Origin: Helichrysum umbraculigerum
Taxonomy: Eukaryota > Streptophyta > Magnoliopsida > Asterales > Asteraceae
DNA length: 64,000 nt
NCBI GenBank assembly: GCA_949592205.1
Contig: CATIUR010000005.1
Span: 29,848,179 to 29,912,178 of the forward strand
Direction of reading: 5' to 3'
Shown: one piece after another, positions 48,489-61,211 of the stretch
Numbering within the stretch: position 1 is the first letter of the stretch
How the letters are laid out: every line of letters starts with the position of its first letter
Translations under genes and position numbers: made by a program
The notes under the pieces: generated by a model
The model's input: only the letters and a program-made list of their open reading frames with translations
Database searches by the model: none
What the model was told of the DNA's origin: nothing

Positions 48489-48547
48489 TATAAAAGTCAT
48501 GGGAGTGTAGCCGCGTAGCCTCAATCGGCAACAATCGAAAACCCTAG
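48489..48547 (+). promoter_or_regulatory. eIF5 core promoter: TATA box and telo-box
   Basis: TATAAAAG at 48489-48496 is followed by AAACCCTAG at 48539-48547. The AAACCCTA telo-box is common near start sites of plant translation genes, which fits the downstream eIF5. Transcription probably starts near 48520. Confidence 0.6.
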
Positions 48548-48581
48548 ACGCCTCATCTCTTTCACCTCTGTCTAATCGATC

Positions 48582-49561
48582 GTAAGTTTCTATCAATCTC
48601 GATTAAATTCGATTTCGATTTCGATTTCGATTATATGTATTTTTGTTTTTCTATAATGTGCTGTTTTATTCGTTTATATTCATCGATGTTGCTTACTTGT
48701 AACAGTAGATTTGTTAATTGTTGATGAATCTATGATTGTTTTTTGTGTTGTTTTTTTAGGTATATCTGTTATATACTTTACTTATTTGTGTTATAATTAT
48801 GTGTTTTCTGTTAGCTACTCTATGCAATCTGGTAGGTATCTTGCTTTACAGCTCATGTGTAATAATTTAAATGCATTGTGGTGATTTTTTGTCATGATCT
48901 GTCATATAGAAGCTTGCATTAGAACCACACAAAGGTAAAGTTACGTGTTAATTCATATGTAAATGGACCTAATCACATGTGATTATTGATCAGATGATAT
49001 GCAAAAAGAATTTGAAGACCTAAAAATTACTTTGTGGCTCAAAGGTATTTTATTAAAATTTCTAATTTTGTTCTAATTATAACATCCGATTAGAACCACA
49101 CAAAGGTAAAGTTACGTGTTAATTCATATGTAAATGGACCTAATCACATGTGATTATTGATCAGATGATATGCAAAAAGAATTTGAAGACCTAAAAATTA
49201 CTTTGTGGCTCAAAGGTAGTTTATTAAAATTTCTAATTTTGTTCTAATTATAACATCCGATTATATTTATAAGTGATTTGATACTTCTAGATTTGGATTT
49301 ACATGTTTGTAGTTCTTAGGGTTTTCGACATAGTTACATACATATACTAATTTCTTACCATCATCTACGTGAAGGTTGTTTGGGCGTGCGACATTTGTTT
49401 TGCAAATTTTAAGTTGGAGTTCCCGGAAAGTTAAAAGGGCTTTTTATGTCCGAGCAGGCTATTCGCTACTTAGGGTATATTGGGTTATTGGGACAGTATT
49501 GTCCTATATTGAAGGAGGAAACTCGTATGCATCCAGCCCCATTCGAAAATTTTGGTTGCAG
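48582..49561 (+). other. Probable 5' UTR intron of eIF5, with a 171-bp tandem duplication
   Basis: A donor (ATC|gtaagt) lies at 48582 in the leader, and candidate acceptors are at 49561 (ggttgcag) or about 49610 (tctgatag). Inside, 48919-49089 and 49090-49260 are direct copies of a 171-bp unit with almost no difference (TATTTTATT against TAGTTTATT was seen), so the duplication is recent. No coding sequence is supported here. Confidence 0.6.
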
Positions 49562-49633
49562 ATTGGCGCAACCTTCATTCACTACAAGTTTCTCTTTTCG
49601 TTGGTCTGATAGTTTTCTCTACGCAAATCAATA

Positions 49634-50890
49634 ATGGCTTTGCAGAACATTGGTGCTAGCAACAGCGATGATGCCTTCTACAGGTATAAGATGCCAAAGA
49701 TGATTACTAAAATTGAGGGTCGTGGAAATGGCATCAAAACGAATATAGTGAACATGGTTGATGTTGCCAAAGCCTTGGCTAGGCCAGCTTCTTATACCAC
49801 AAAGTATTTTGGTTGTGAGCTCGGAGCACAGTCTAAATTTGATGAGAAAACAGGAGTGTCGCTTGTTAATGGTTCTCATGACACAGCAAAACTAGCTGCT
49901 CTTCTGGAGATATTTATCAAAAAGTATGTTCAGTGTTACGGTTGTGGCAACCCTGAAACAGAGATATTGATTACAAAGACTCAGATGGTTCAGTTAAAAT
50001 GTGCTGCTTGTGGTTTTGTTTCTGATGTGGATATGAGAGACAAGCTGACATCTTTTATCTTGAAGAATCCGCCTGAACAGAAGAAAAACTCGAAAGATAG
50101 GAAGGTGATGAGGAGGGCTGAAAAGGAGAGACTAAAGGAAGGTGAGGCAGCTGATAAGGTACAAAAGAAGCTGACAAAAGACGTCAAGAAGACTAAAGAT
50201 GGGAATGTGAAGACTAAAAAGAAAGAAAATGTTTCTGATGAGGATCATGTTTCACCAACTGTAAGCCAGGCTGGTGACAAGGATGACTCTGAGGAGGATG
50301 ATGATGTCCAGTGGCAGACTGACACATCAGCTGAAGCGGCTCGTCAACGCATCCAGGAACAGCTTAGTGCCGTGACAGCTGACATGGTCATGCTCGCTAC
50401 TGAAGAGACTGAAAAGAAGGAGAATTCCAATGGCAATGTGACTCGTAAGAAGCTGGTTGATATTGCTAAAGAGAATCTGAAGAAGGGTGTTGGACCAAAG
50501 GAAATGTTGGGATCAATGTCGGGTTCGCACCAGGAAAATGTGACTGCTCTTTACGAGGCGTTGCTGGATGGAGTGGAGAAAGGGTTTGCAAAACACGTGC
50601 TTAAGAAGAAGAACTATTTAGCTGCTGTTGCTGTTGAAGGTGAGGATTCACAGTTGGTTATGCTGCGAGCAATTGAGGAGTTTTGTGGGAAGTCAAATCC
50701 GAATGCAGTGAAGGAAGTACCACTTGTTCTGAAAGCATTATATGATGCTGACATCTTGGAAGAAGAATATGTAGTGAAGTGGTATGAGGAGGGATCAAGT
50801 GGTGGGAATAAGACCTCCGCGGTCTGGAAGAATGCTAAGCCTTTTGTGGAATGGCTTCAGAGTGCCGAGTCTGAAAGCGAAGAAGAGTAA
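49634..50890 (+). CDS. Eukaryotic translation initiation factor 5 (eIF5)
   Basis: A single coding exon of 418 aa from the ATG at 49634 (MALQNIGASN). The N-terminal eIF2beta/eIF5 domain (about 10-130) contains KIEGRGNGIKT and a C4 zinc ribbon (CYGCGNP...LKCAACGF). The N-terminal domain should carry the GTPase-activating function for eIF2-GTP in the 43S/48S complex. A charged Lys/Glu linker (about 140-230) follows, then a C-terminal W2/HEAT domain ending with the acidic-aromatic boxes (EEYVVKWYEEG and the tail SAESESEEE), which binds eIF2beta, eIF1 and eIF3. An intronless coding region with a leader intron is usual for plant eIF5. A polyadenylation-like AATAAA is at 51020. It is an unbroken housekeeping gene. 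Confidence 0.95.
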   Translation: MALQNIGASNSDDAFYRYKMPKMITKIEGRGNGIKTNIVNMVDVAKALARPASYTTKYFGCELGAQSKFDEKTGVSLVNGSHDTAKLAALLEIFIKKYVQCYGCGNPETEILITKTQMVQLKCAACGFVSDVDMRDKLTSFILKNPPEQKKNSKDRKVMRRAEKERLKEGEAADKVQKKLTKDVKKTKDGNVKTKKKENVSDEDHVSPTVSQAGDKDDSEEDDDVQWQTDTSAEAARQRIQEQLSAVTADMVMLATEETEKKENSNGNVTRKKLVDIAKENLKKGVGPKEMLGSMSGSHQENVTALYEALLDGVEKGFAKHVLKKKNYLAAVAVEGEDSQLVMLRAIEEFCGKSNPNAVKEVPLVLKALYDADILEEEYVVKWYEEGSSGGNKTSAVWKNAKPFVEWLQSAESESEEE

Positions 50891-52066
50891 GAGATAATGT
50901 TATGCTGATTAAACGTTTGGTGTTTTAAACAATTATGTTATGCTATTGTTCTGCTTTTTTAGTGCCCGCTTGGATACCTTTGGTTTTGTTTGAATTTCTG
51001 TTGGAACCTTGAATTTATCAATAAATCTTGTGTCTGCTTTTTAACTGCGCTGTTTTTTGTGTTGACGTTTGTGCACTATTTGAATCTAATCTCATGCATG
51101 AGCACAGAAGTAAGTTTAACGTATCTTGGAAATACTTAGGCAACATAATGATTCTGGATAACGATTTCAATTGCACATTTTGACATGAGCAGTCATTTGC
51201 TATTTGTGCTAAACTTTCGTGGTTCCATTTTCTAGACAACACGAGGCCAGGTAATCTGGAACAACTTCTAGTTTAGACTTGTGAGATGCATCACGTAAGT
51301 TGTGACATCAATTTTTTGTCATTGTATCTACGTATGTAAACAATATATATGAAATCACATGCACTCTTAAATGGAGTAATTAGAGTTGCTTAATGCTTAC
51401 TGAAAAACTTTTGAGAGTTTTGTTTCACCCATAACTACACTCTAAGCATCTTTGTTATGGAATGGACAAGGTACTTGAATGAGTCATCGATACATTTCAT
51501 AAATATGTACGGTTTACTTTTCATCGCATTCAGAATGGAAAGAATAGCATTACTATATTGTTTGGAAGTTCTAAATCTTGGTCATCACTACTGTGTGATG
51601 CAATCATCTGGTAACCTTTCTCCAATTACGCATGTATTTGTGGTTCATCATTATCAAAAATTCAATATGTATGCATTCATTTAGTACCATGATTGTAAAC
51701 TATCATCAAAACTTGAGATAAAACAGTATAAGTTGAAAATTTTCAAAAATATAAACAATGCATCTCATACAAGTACATCCAAGTGTTTCTTGCTGTAAGT
51801 TAATGCAACAACATCCCTGATTTAGTCATATTTATCCTAAATACACATTCAGATGCATTTATCTTCGTAAAGTTAACGTCATGTATAAACGAAACTTGCA
51901 ACTTTTTTCCATCCGGTAACAAGTATTACAGTTTACATCAGTTTAAAAAAAAAAAAATGAATTCACCCGTTCATAATCTCTTAATCTTACATTTTATGAG
52001 TTTCCTTCCTATATGATTTTTTTTATCTGGGTAAGTAAAGAATGTGAGTCAATAGAAGCTTCAAAC
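50891..52066. other. Intergenic between convergent eIF5 and RIBA1
   Basis: It contains the two 3' ends. No gene is supported. Confidence 0.5.
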
Positions 52067-55000
52067 TTATTCACTTGCGTTTTCAGTGGCTGATTTGTCG
52101 TTTTGAGTGATGAGGTTTGGGACTCCATTCTCAGAGCCATAAACGTGACCCATTTTGGATCGTTTGGTCTCAAGATATCGTTTGTTGTGCTTTGTAATGG
52201 GAGTGAGCAGGGGTACCCTGCCCGCAACCTCCAAACCATAACCCTTGAGCCCAATGTACTTAGCCGGGTTGTTTGTCATCAGCTTCATTGTTCTAACTCC
52301 CAAATCTCTTAAAATCTGCACATGGTTAAATGGTTAATCAACATAAAAAATTCCAGAAAAAGAAAATATGAATATATTGATTAAAAAAAATCATAAATTC
52401 AGGGTTTCCGCATTTGACACTTTTGAATGATATGGCAGTTTCTATCTTGGAATCTAAAGCTAAATTGTAACATGTTCAAGTCTAGCCAACCTTGAAGCAT
52501 AAGTTAGATTTTTTTTTTTCATTGTAGCCTTATTTGGCACAAGAGGTTTTGACCTACACGCCAAATACACCGATTCTACCCGTAACCAACCAGCCCATAT
52601 TGTCACCTCTATTTGTTTTCTTGAATGTTATAAAACTACAAGATTTCATCATTTTGCAAGATGTCATTCATTTATGCATGTTTTTTAATATATCACTTGG
52701 AATAAATATAAATAAATTACCTGTGCACCAATACCGTACTCCCTGGAATCTACTGGCAAACCGAGCTCCTCATTGGCTTCAACTGTATCACGACCATCAT
52801 CTTGCAGGTTATAAGCACGAAGCTTGTGACCTAACCCAATACCCCTTCCCTCATGACCTCTGAGATAAACCAAAACTCCCCTGCCAGCCTCTTCAATTTG
52901 TTGCATTGCAAGTGCGAGTTGGTTCCCACAATCACATCTAGCAGACCCGAATATGTCTCCCGTTAAACATTCTGAATGTACCCTAACAAGAATATCTTTC
53001 CCGTCACCGATATCACCCTGTTTTTTTACAACCAGAAAATCGTTCATCAGTTTACTATCAAGTATTTATGATTAATTAACAAATTGCAGCATAAGGTGCT
53101 CTTTTGTTGAGGAGTGACAAAACTAGGAAATTTTTGAATCCCATAACAATAACTGTGTAATCATTGCGATAGATATATAGGTAATGCTAGCTTCAAAATT
53201 TCCAAAATAGGAAGCTATAAGATCTATATGCATCACAAAAATGAAACTTGAACTTTAGCTTTGTGACATGAGCATGACATTATGAATGTAAACACCACGA
53301 AATGTCGATATCAACCATAAAATATCAAAACTAATGGTTTTGGTTTCCAAGATCATAAGTAGACTCTATTTTGTAGAAATTAAACATTTAGATTGAGGGG
53401 AAACTTGTATATAAAAAGAAACTACTTCCAGTCAGAGAACAGACTTTTAAACCAACGTCGAAAGACCAATGTTATAAGTTTTAACTCAATTAAGGACCTG
53501 CTTGCTTACCTGGTAATAGTGTTATACTGCTAAGTGGGTAAATTGTATTATTATGAACTTATAACATAGACGTTCACAAGTCAATTTTGGAAGCACGGTC
53601 CCTAATATAGAAATGGACTGAAAGTACATTCCTTTTATGTGCAACCACACCTTAGATTATTAGAAGTATGTTCCTTTTAGTGCAATTTGACCCCAAAATT
53701 TCGACCTTGTATCTATTAGCAGATTCACTTTCCTATATGAATCCTCACCTTGACCATTGCAATATGTTCGATTCCATCTAAGATTGATCGATAACAATAG
53801 GCAACAGATGGACCCCATGTAGTAGGAATACGTGCAGCAGAAGTACGTTCAACTAATTTATCTGTCTTCCTTCTATACCTGCCAAGTTAAACCCATATGA
53901 TGAAAAAAAATCCTTTATTTAGTAAATCCCAAACACAAAAGCAAAATATATCGACATGTACCTGATTAGATCAGCAATGGATATAATCTTTAAATTCTCA
54001 TTTTTGACAAATTCCCGAAGCTTTGGCAGTCTAGCCATGGAACCATCATCATCCACGATCTCACATAAAACGGCTACAGGGTCAAATCCAGCTAACATGG
54101 CTAGATCAACAGAAGCTTCCGTATGACCAGCTCTTTTTAAAACACCGCCCTCTCTGTATTTCAACGGAAAGATATGCCCTGGGCGGTTGAAATCGCCAGG
54201 TTGTGAATCTTTTGAGGCCAGCGCTTTTATGGTTTCCGCCCTATCCCGTGCCGACACCCCAGTAGTTGTACCATGTTTTGCATCCTACAAATCAAGACAT
54301 GATCATAAATAAATTCACTCATTCCCATTGTTTATGTTGTGTACAGAAGATTTCTTGTCGAAGTGCCAAATATGGAGGTCAGGCTGGTTGGGTAAGTTAG
54401 GAAATGGGCAACTTTTGGGGTCCAAATGGGCAGGTTGACCCAAAACACTATTTGTCCAATTATTATGCTGTAAGCAATTGATGTGTTAAATATGATCACA
54501 AAAAATATACTTACAGTATAATTTTGAATTTTTTTTAATGAGGTTTCCTTTTAAGCTAATTTGTTTAATTTCCAAAAAAAGCCACCCTAATTAATCCGTT
54601 CATAGGTAAATTGGTCAAACTTGCCACATCTAGTTTTTTGTAAAATGACAGTCAACTACATTTGTTTCAGATATAACTGTCAAAAATATACATACCACTG
54701 AGATTGTGAAGGCTGTGGAGAGCTTCTCCTCGTTATCTTTATGATTTACCATCAAAGGAAGTTCCAATCTGTCCAAGTCTTCACCTTTCATGCTTACACA
54801 AACAATTCCAGTTCCATGCTTAACAATAAAAGCCATGGCCTCCGGTGTAACACATGATGCGGCCATTATAAGATCACCTTCATTTTCTCTATCTTCATCA
54901 TCAACAACAACTACCATCTGCCAGTATAAACCAAATATTAAAGATGACACCGTAGTTTATAAAAGATTCTCATAAAAATACTTAAAACAGACATAAAAAA

Positions 55001-56678
55001 AGTGTTGGTGTATTGAATCATGGTGCATACAGTGCTACAGATACGCTTCATCCAAATATAAGTGTAACAATATTCGGTTATGAATTGTTAGTGATTACAC
55101 TTGCAACTTTCCACAATCCTAAATTTTTCTTTTTTCCTTCTGTAGTTCTAGTTAAGGTTCTAGTTCCGAAAATGGAACAATGCCCTTATTTTGCAAAGCT
55201 TTAATCCAACATTACCTTGATTTTCTGTAAAAACCTTAGGAAACATTACCAGAAAAAAAAAATTGTACTTCTTTTTAGTAGAGGAATCATAACATAAAGT
55301 TAAACAAAACAAGATTAGAAATGAAAATTTGTCATTTATACCATTATCTGATCCGAGAAAGAAAAAAAACAAGGAGATAAATAAATAATCACCTTTCCCT
55401 GCCGTATATCTTCGATTGCTTCTGGGATAGATGAGAAACCAGTAGTGGGCTGATCTAAGTCATATTCACCAGCAACGCTAGAAAACCCATTCATGCTAGG
55501 AGTTGTTTCGGCTGCTAGTGTACCCAAAGGTATTGAATCGGGTTGCATCACAATTCCAGATGACACACCAACACCGTTTTTCTCTACACCATTAACCCTT
55601 TTCTGATTAACAGGAAAACTGCCATCTATAGGAAATAATGAAGCTCTGACACCTTTACTTTTGGAGCATGCTCTACTTCCCAGCTGGAGAAATGCCTCCG
55701 ATGTATGTCCATTCGATGATAAAAGATTTACGAAGTGAAGACCGTTATTCGAGCTGAAATTTGTGATCATCCTGCATCATAGTGATCATAGAAGGAGAAA
55801 ATTGATGCTTAGCGACCCCTTTTGGATACAATATTACAAGTACCCACATACTTATACTCTTAAATACAACACCTGATCTTACGAATTCATTGGACCAAAA
55901 TCATTACCATCAAGGTTTTCTAACATATGATATCCCATTTAAAGATACCCAAAAATATTCTTTTCATAAAAATATCTCTCAGCTGATTAAAATCGAAAAT
56001 CAACACTTTGTCCCTATCGAGTATCCCAAAGGTTCCAAAACAAACTTCTTAATCGAAGTTTGTCACCTTTTCTCATTAAGATAAGTCAAGTATGAAAATT
56101 TTGATGCGATAAATTAAGTTTTCGGCATCTACCCAAAGTACCCTTGATAATAACAAAACTTGAGCAATATTTACAGTATACACAAGATCAATACTATCAG
56201 ATATTTTGGTTACAATTAACAGGGTATCAACTTCAATTTAAAACTGCCCCTAATTCCAATTCCAACCCTTTGTACAGAAATCGGAATCGGAATCAAAGAA
56301 ACTTCAACTCTAATTTGCACCACATAAGCATCAATTTCATTGAAAGAACTCAGAATATTTAAATTACAATCTTGACTTCTTCACGTGTCCATTCATTCAG
56401 ATTCACTGATAACACATAGCACCATCTTTTAACTTTCTGTACTGATTTGATATAGATGTGTAAGACAACAACAGCTAGGTTCTTTTTAGCTAAAAAATGG
56501 TTAATTTAAACAAACCCAAAAGCTTAAAAACAAGCTAAATCAAGAAAACAAAAAAAAACCCAATTGGAATCGGTAAATAAACGCATTAATCGGCAATAAT
56601 TTGAATAAAAATAACGAATAAAACTTACTTTGAGCGAAGTAAAGATGTCGATGGGGAAGACATGTTAATTGAAGCCAT
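52067..56678 (-). CDS. RIBA1: Bifunctional riboflavin biosynthesis protein RIBA1 (DHBP synthase / GTP cyclohydrolase II)
   Basis: Seven exons: 56678-56629, 55771-55393, 54917-54696, 54284-53962, 53878-53749, 53017-52721 and 52315-52067, total 549 aa with every junction in frame. The first about 60 residues are Ser-rich and basic, like a plastid transit peptide. The DHBP synthase half (about 128-325) shows VVVVDDEDRENEGDLIMAA, KHGTGIVCVSM, and RPGHIFPLKYREGG then RAGHTEASVDL. The GTP cyclohydrolase II half (about 330-530) has zinc ligands C385, C396 and C398 (HSEC, RCDCG), LRGHEGRGIGL and KLMTNNPAK. The two halves make the ribulose-5-phosphate-derived and the GTP-derived precursors of riboflavin in the chloroplast. 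Both active sites look complete, unlike the RIBA2/RIBA3 types that have lost one activity. Exons 5-7 are the source type for the chimera at 44889-46678. Confidence 0.95.
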
Positions 56679-56774
56679 TGATAATTGTGATGAAATTACG
56701 AATCTTGAAAATGAGTGATGAAAAAGAAGGGATTTTGATGTGATAAAATAAGAGATTTAAGCTCAAATTGGTGG

Positions 56775-56785
56775 CTATTTTTATA
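56775..56785 (-). promoter_or_regulatory. TATA-like box of RIBA1
   Basis: TATAAAAATAG on the minus strand about 100 bp upstream of the RIBA1 ATG. The position is reasonable, but the evidence is only this match. Confidence 0.45.
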
Positions 56786-56960
56786 ATAGACGATGAAGCA
56801 ACAACTGGGAAGGAAGGAAAGAAAGGATGGGTGCAGAAGAAAAGTTGTAGCTGTGTGTTTGTTTGTGGGTGATACAATCCTTACGTCACCCATTTATGAA
56901 TTTTATGAATAAAACCCTCAAAGTTAGGATTGATATTATTTTATTTTTAAGAAAATAAAA

Positions 56961-59894
56961 CGGTAAATTGCAATTTTTGTCACTGTGATCTAGTCATTTT
57001 GCTGATTTTATCATTTTACTTTTTTTTGTCACATTTTTAGTCCAAGTGGTTTTCAAGTTTGTTGCATTTGTCCTTCCATCCAAATTCAGATAACTTTTTT
57101 GTTAAATCTTATAAAATGACCAAAATACCCCTATCTTCCAATTTTGAAAACTCACAGCTTGTCATTTTTCCAAACACTAGCTTGCAGTCATACTTTTTTG
57201 TCATGAGTTGTGGTGATAGGATTTCTTTTTGAGAAAATTACTGTAGTGGTCGGTCAACGCACCTCTTTTCACCTCATGGTCCGTGTCAGAAAAATTTTCG
57301 TTGACAGTGGTCACTAACCCAGCGGATTAAAACTGCCTCAGCGGACACGGAAAAGCCAATGAAATTACAACACGTGTCCACCAATATCCACGGTCAACAA
57401 AAATCTCCACGGTCAACCAATAATATCCGCTGCCTATTTAAAATCACAATACCCACGGGTTTTCAAAAATATCCACTGGATATCGCAAAATACAGTGGGT
57501 ATTTCCAAATCCCAAGTTAAAGTGTTTTCTTTTCGATTTTCAAGCGGGAAACATACAAGGTCATCTTCTTTGTCTGAATTCCGGTAAACTACTGAGCATG
57601 ATCAAGAACCGATGATAATCCTATCCCTCTACAAAATATACCTCGTCAAGTCATTTTAACCGGGTGACTGCAAAATTGTGTCTTGAGAGGTAAAGTTCCG
57701 AGGTAAACTACTGAGCATGATCATATTGAAATGTGAACGGAAAATAATGACCAGGTAGCCCATCAAAATCCAGCTCATTTCCGGAACCAAATTCTTTTAT
57801 GATATACAAAACTTCAAAGGGCCCATGTATAACCCCAAACATAACCTCATATATTGTTGGTATTCAAGATTTATGAAAAGGTTGTGTGGCGTTGCATGTA
57901 CCAAATCACAAATACTCCCAAAAAAATTCAACAATGAGTTGACATCCACTAAAACAAAGAACACAACATCTTTGATTAATCAAAGGACATGCCAATTATA
58001 AGCATACAAAAACTCATTCACTAGTCACTACCATCTAAATCGGTCAAGCATACCGATAACGAATCCACTGTCAAGGGTATTATACTAGTATTTTACTTCA
58101 AATAAACCCCATCACAAACGCAAGGTTATGTAAGAAACGAATAATATTGTTACATGAGTTATGAGTCAATCTACGATTATAAGAACTACAAGGTTTGTAG
58201 AAGTTAGATCTATGCAAATGATAGGGCCATTGCAATCGTTCAGCAAATGTATATAAGTAGAAGTTATATTATCTGTCACTGTCATTTATATAAGTATCCT
58301 AATCAAGCGAGATGTTCCAAATAACACAATACCTTGTAACTTATAAATGAATTATCTGATGTATGGGATTGTCTTCCTAAAGCTGTTTGTAAGTCTTATA
58401 TGGACATAGTATACGGTAAATGTATACCAACAACTATGAACTTGTACAACGTTAATGAGAACCTGCTTGTTTATAGTCAGCTTTTCATTGAAACTCTCAT
58501 CTTTGACTCGCAAAAGGGAATTCATGTTTGAAATTCAGGAAAACATAGTAATTCACAAACACAGTTGCAAGCATTTTTGAAATAACATAATACGTTGTCA
58601 CTACGAACATTCATCCCCACTGTTGCACGATGGTCGATGGAAGTGGGAACCGAAGAAAAAATTGGGTGGTGGTCGGAGCTATGAACAAAGCTACGTACAT
58701 CAAAAACGATTACCTGAAAAACGAGTACCGAAACTAAGTAAAACCAGGAAAAAATAAGCTATGAACAAAGACATGTACATGAAAAACGAGTACCAATCAT
58801 AGTATGAAAGATCTAGTCACCGGAAATTGCATATACTTGCCGAAAATCTCCTGTACTCACGAAACCATTAAATCACGCCAACTAATCCAGAACAAAATAA
58901 ATCAACTAATCCTGTAACAAATACAAATTCGTAAAAAGTAACAGAGAAGACAACGATGGTGTGAACTTGAACAAGAAAATGATGGTGTGAACCTGTAACA
59001 TCGGTTGCAAATGATAGTGTTACTTGCCGGCCGGAAACCACACCAACGAAAAGTGATACACCTTCAAATTTCAAACAACAATCGAGTTTACAGCCCCTTG
59101 CCACATTTATGAAAGATGTAGTCGCCGGAAATCGCACACATATGCCGGAATTCAGACAAAGAAGACGACCTTGTATGTTTCCCGCTTGAAAATCGAAAAG
59201 AAAACACTTTAACTTGGGATTTGGAAATACCCACTGTATTTTGCGATATCCAGTGGATATTTTTGAGAACCCGTGGGTATTGTGATTTTAAATAGGCAGC
59301 GGATATTATTTGTTGACCGTGGAGATTTTTGTTGACAGTGGATATTGGTGGACACGTGTTGTAATTTCATTGGCTTTTTCCGTGTCCGCTGGGGCAGTTT
59401 TAATCCGCTAGGTTAGTGACCACTGTCAACGAAAATTTTTCTGACACAGACCATGGGGTGAAAAGAGGTGTGTTGACCGACCACTACAGTAATTTTCTCT
59501 TTCTTTTTTTCATGTTGTTCTTATATTTACATCAAAGTTTTTGTTTTGATATGTACATCGGTTTTCTATTTTTATATGTATGTACATCAATTTGTGGTTG
59601 ACTTGATTAAATACTCCGTATGTTGTTTGTGTCCGTTTTTGAGTTTGTGATTTTTGTGAATGCAAAAAGGAACAAAATCATGGTGTAAAGCTGGGGTCTA
59701 GAGTGAAGGTTGCTGAAGACAAAGGGTATATTGGTCATTTCACACTAACTTAACGGTGTATTTGTTAATTTAACGACAGATTGACAAATGCAGCAAACTT
59801 GAAAACCACATGGACGAAAAATGCGACAAAAAAAGTAAAAGAATAAAATCAGCAAAAATAACCGGACTACAGGGAGAAAAATTGCAATTTACCC
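56961..59894. mobile_element. TIR element with (G)GGTAAATTGCA ends, carrying a nested MULE
   Basis: The left end GGTAAATTGCAATTTTTGTC and the right end GAAAAATTGCAATTTACCC are inverted; homology continues about 110 bp inward (TTTTGCTGATTTTAT, TTGTTGCATTTGTC and complements). Same family as 6443-6996. Without the nested element it is about 660 bp, close to the other copy's 554 bp. Confidence 0.7.
57231..59499. mobile_element. Mutator-like element (long TIR), non-autonomous
   Basis: Inverted repeats of about 350 bp: the left arm starts GAGAAAATTACTGTAGTGGT at 57231 and the right arm ends ACCACTACAGTAATTTTCTC at 59499. A 9-bp direct repeat TTTCTTTTT flanks it (57222-57230 and 59500-59508). These are Mutator superfamily hallmarks. 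The 1.5-kb interior has no convincing transposase; the small open frame near 58868-59137 matches nothing I recognise. Single-base differences separate the arms, so the insertion is not brand new. Confidence 0.88.
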
Positions 59895-59899
59895 TTTTT

Positions 59900-60560
59900 A
59901 ATATGTTTCACTAAATAAAATAAATTATTTTTGATTCAAAATTACTTACATACGTTTCGTTATTAAATTTGCATGATTCTCATGTAATATTTAACTTTGA
60001 AATATGTTACATATTATTTAATTCCCACTTGTGATTTTTATTTTAATGAAAAATCGAGTCAAGTTGCCCATTTGCCTATTGCCTAACATAATAAATGTTA
60101 TTGATTTTTGCCATAATCAAAATAGGGTGATGTTTAATAGGTGTACTAGTCGAATAAGTTAACTAATATATGGATGATAGGATAGAAATGATATAGAAAA
60201 CAGGGAATAGAAAGCCTAGAAAATAAACGAATTATGATGCTTAGTTTTCTTAATAATGTACCAAATTTGTTTGTATAGAAAAAATGATATTAGTAATAAA
60301 AAAATATATAGCAAATTATATGTCTTACTTTTATTTTCTCTCTCTCTCTTTTTTTTTTTATAAATAAGATTGTGATTTTAAATTTTTTCATTATTGTAAT
60401 TTAAGAGATTATTATAAGGGGATAAGAAATTATCCCTTTATTTATTCTTTGGTATATATAACATCCGTGGAGTTTGCTTCATGAAATATTTCCTTTTGTT
60501 ATCAAGTATCATGAAACTTTACATTTTCTTTTAGTTTGAGTAATGATATTTATATTTATT
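59900..60560. other. AT-rich intergenic
   Basis: Contains a CT-run near 60336-60358. No gene. Confidence 0.45.
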
Positions 60561-60571
60561 TTATAGGGGGC

Positions 60572-61211
60572 GGTTCATGGGCGCAGCCCATTAACGTACG
60601 CAAGGTACGCAATATCAATATGCATTGTGTATCAATGTGCATTGTGTATCACCTTTTTTATATGATATTTTTAAACATGAAAGTGCATTGTGTATCACTT
60701 TTTCTAATTTAATTTTTTAAACATGCTCAGGATTTTCAGAAAGTGCATTGTGTATCATACAAATCATTACCGTCTTGCAACTTTTAACATGTTCATTGTG
60801 TATCATACAAATTTTAAATAAAAACATATAAATTTTAATATGTTCATTGTGTATCATTTAATAATTACATATGTTCATTGTGTATCATCTTCTTCCTTCC
60901 CTTTCCTTCATCAACTGAAAGAACAAATTCGAGAACAAAAGTTGTCAACTTGATTGAAATCGAGAGTAAATTGATAGAATTTTGAAAGAAAAAAATCTTT
61001 GAAGAAAAGGAAAGAAAACATTTATATACGATAATACGAAGCAAGTTAACAGATATTAACGTTAGTTAACGTCAGTTGGAAAACGTTAAAAAATTACTAA
61101 ATTACCAGGCGGAGGTAGAAGGTGAACGTCGGAATGATCGGAAAAGAAGGACACGTGGTGGTCTGTGAATAGTGCGTATACTGTGTACCCAAATAAGGCT
61201 GCGTACTTGAA
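60572..61211. mobile_element. Probable TIR element with reiterated CATTGTGTATCA
   Basis: The ends GGTTCATGGGCGCAGCC and GGCTGCGTACTTGAACC are inverted copies at 14 of 17. Between about 60620 and 60890 the phrase (TG/GT)NCATTGTGTATCA occurs at least seven times at irregular spacing. No clear target duplication and no coding sequence; the class is unknown. Confidence 0.5.

Noticed and set aside
49376..49634. Open frames just before eIF5 as an upstream exon
   Set aside because: They lie in the probable leader intron, overlap in different frames and have no similarity to eIF5, whose family start matches the ATG at 49634.
58868..59137. 89-codon open frame inside the MULE
   Set aside because: Too short, no transposase motif and no supporting splice or start context.
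60620..60890. Regularly recurring CATTGTGTATCA, CRISPR-like at first sight
   Set aside because: Spacing is irregular, units are short and this is plant nuclear DNA; better explained as motifs of a DNA transposon.
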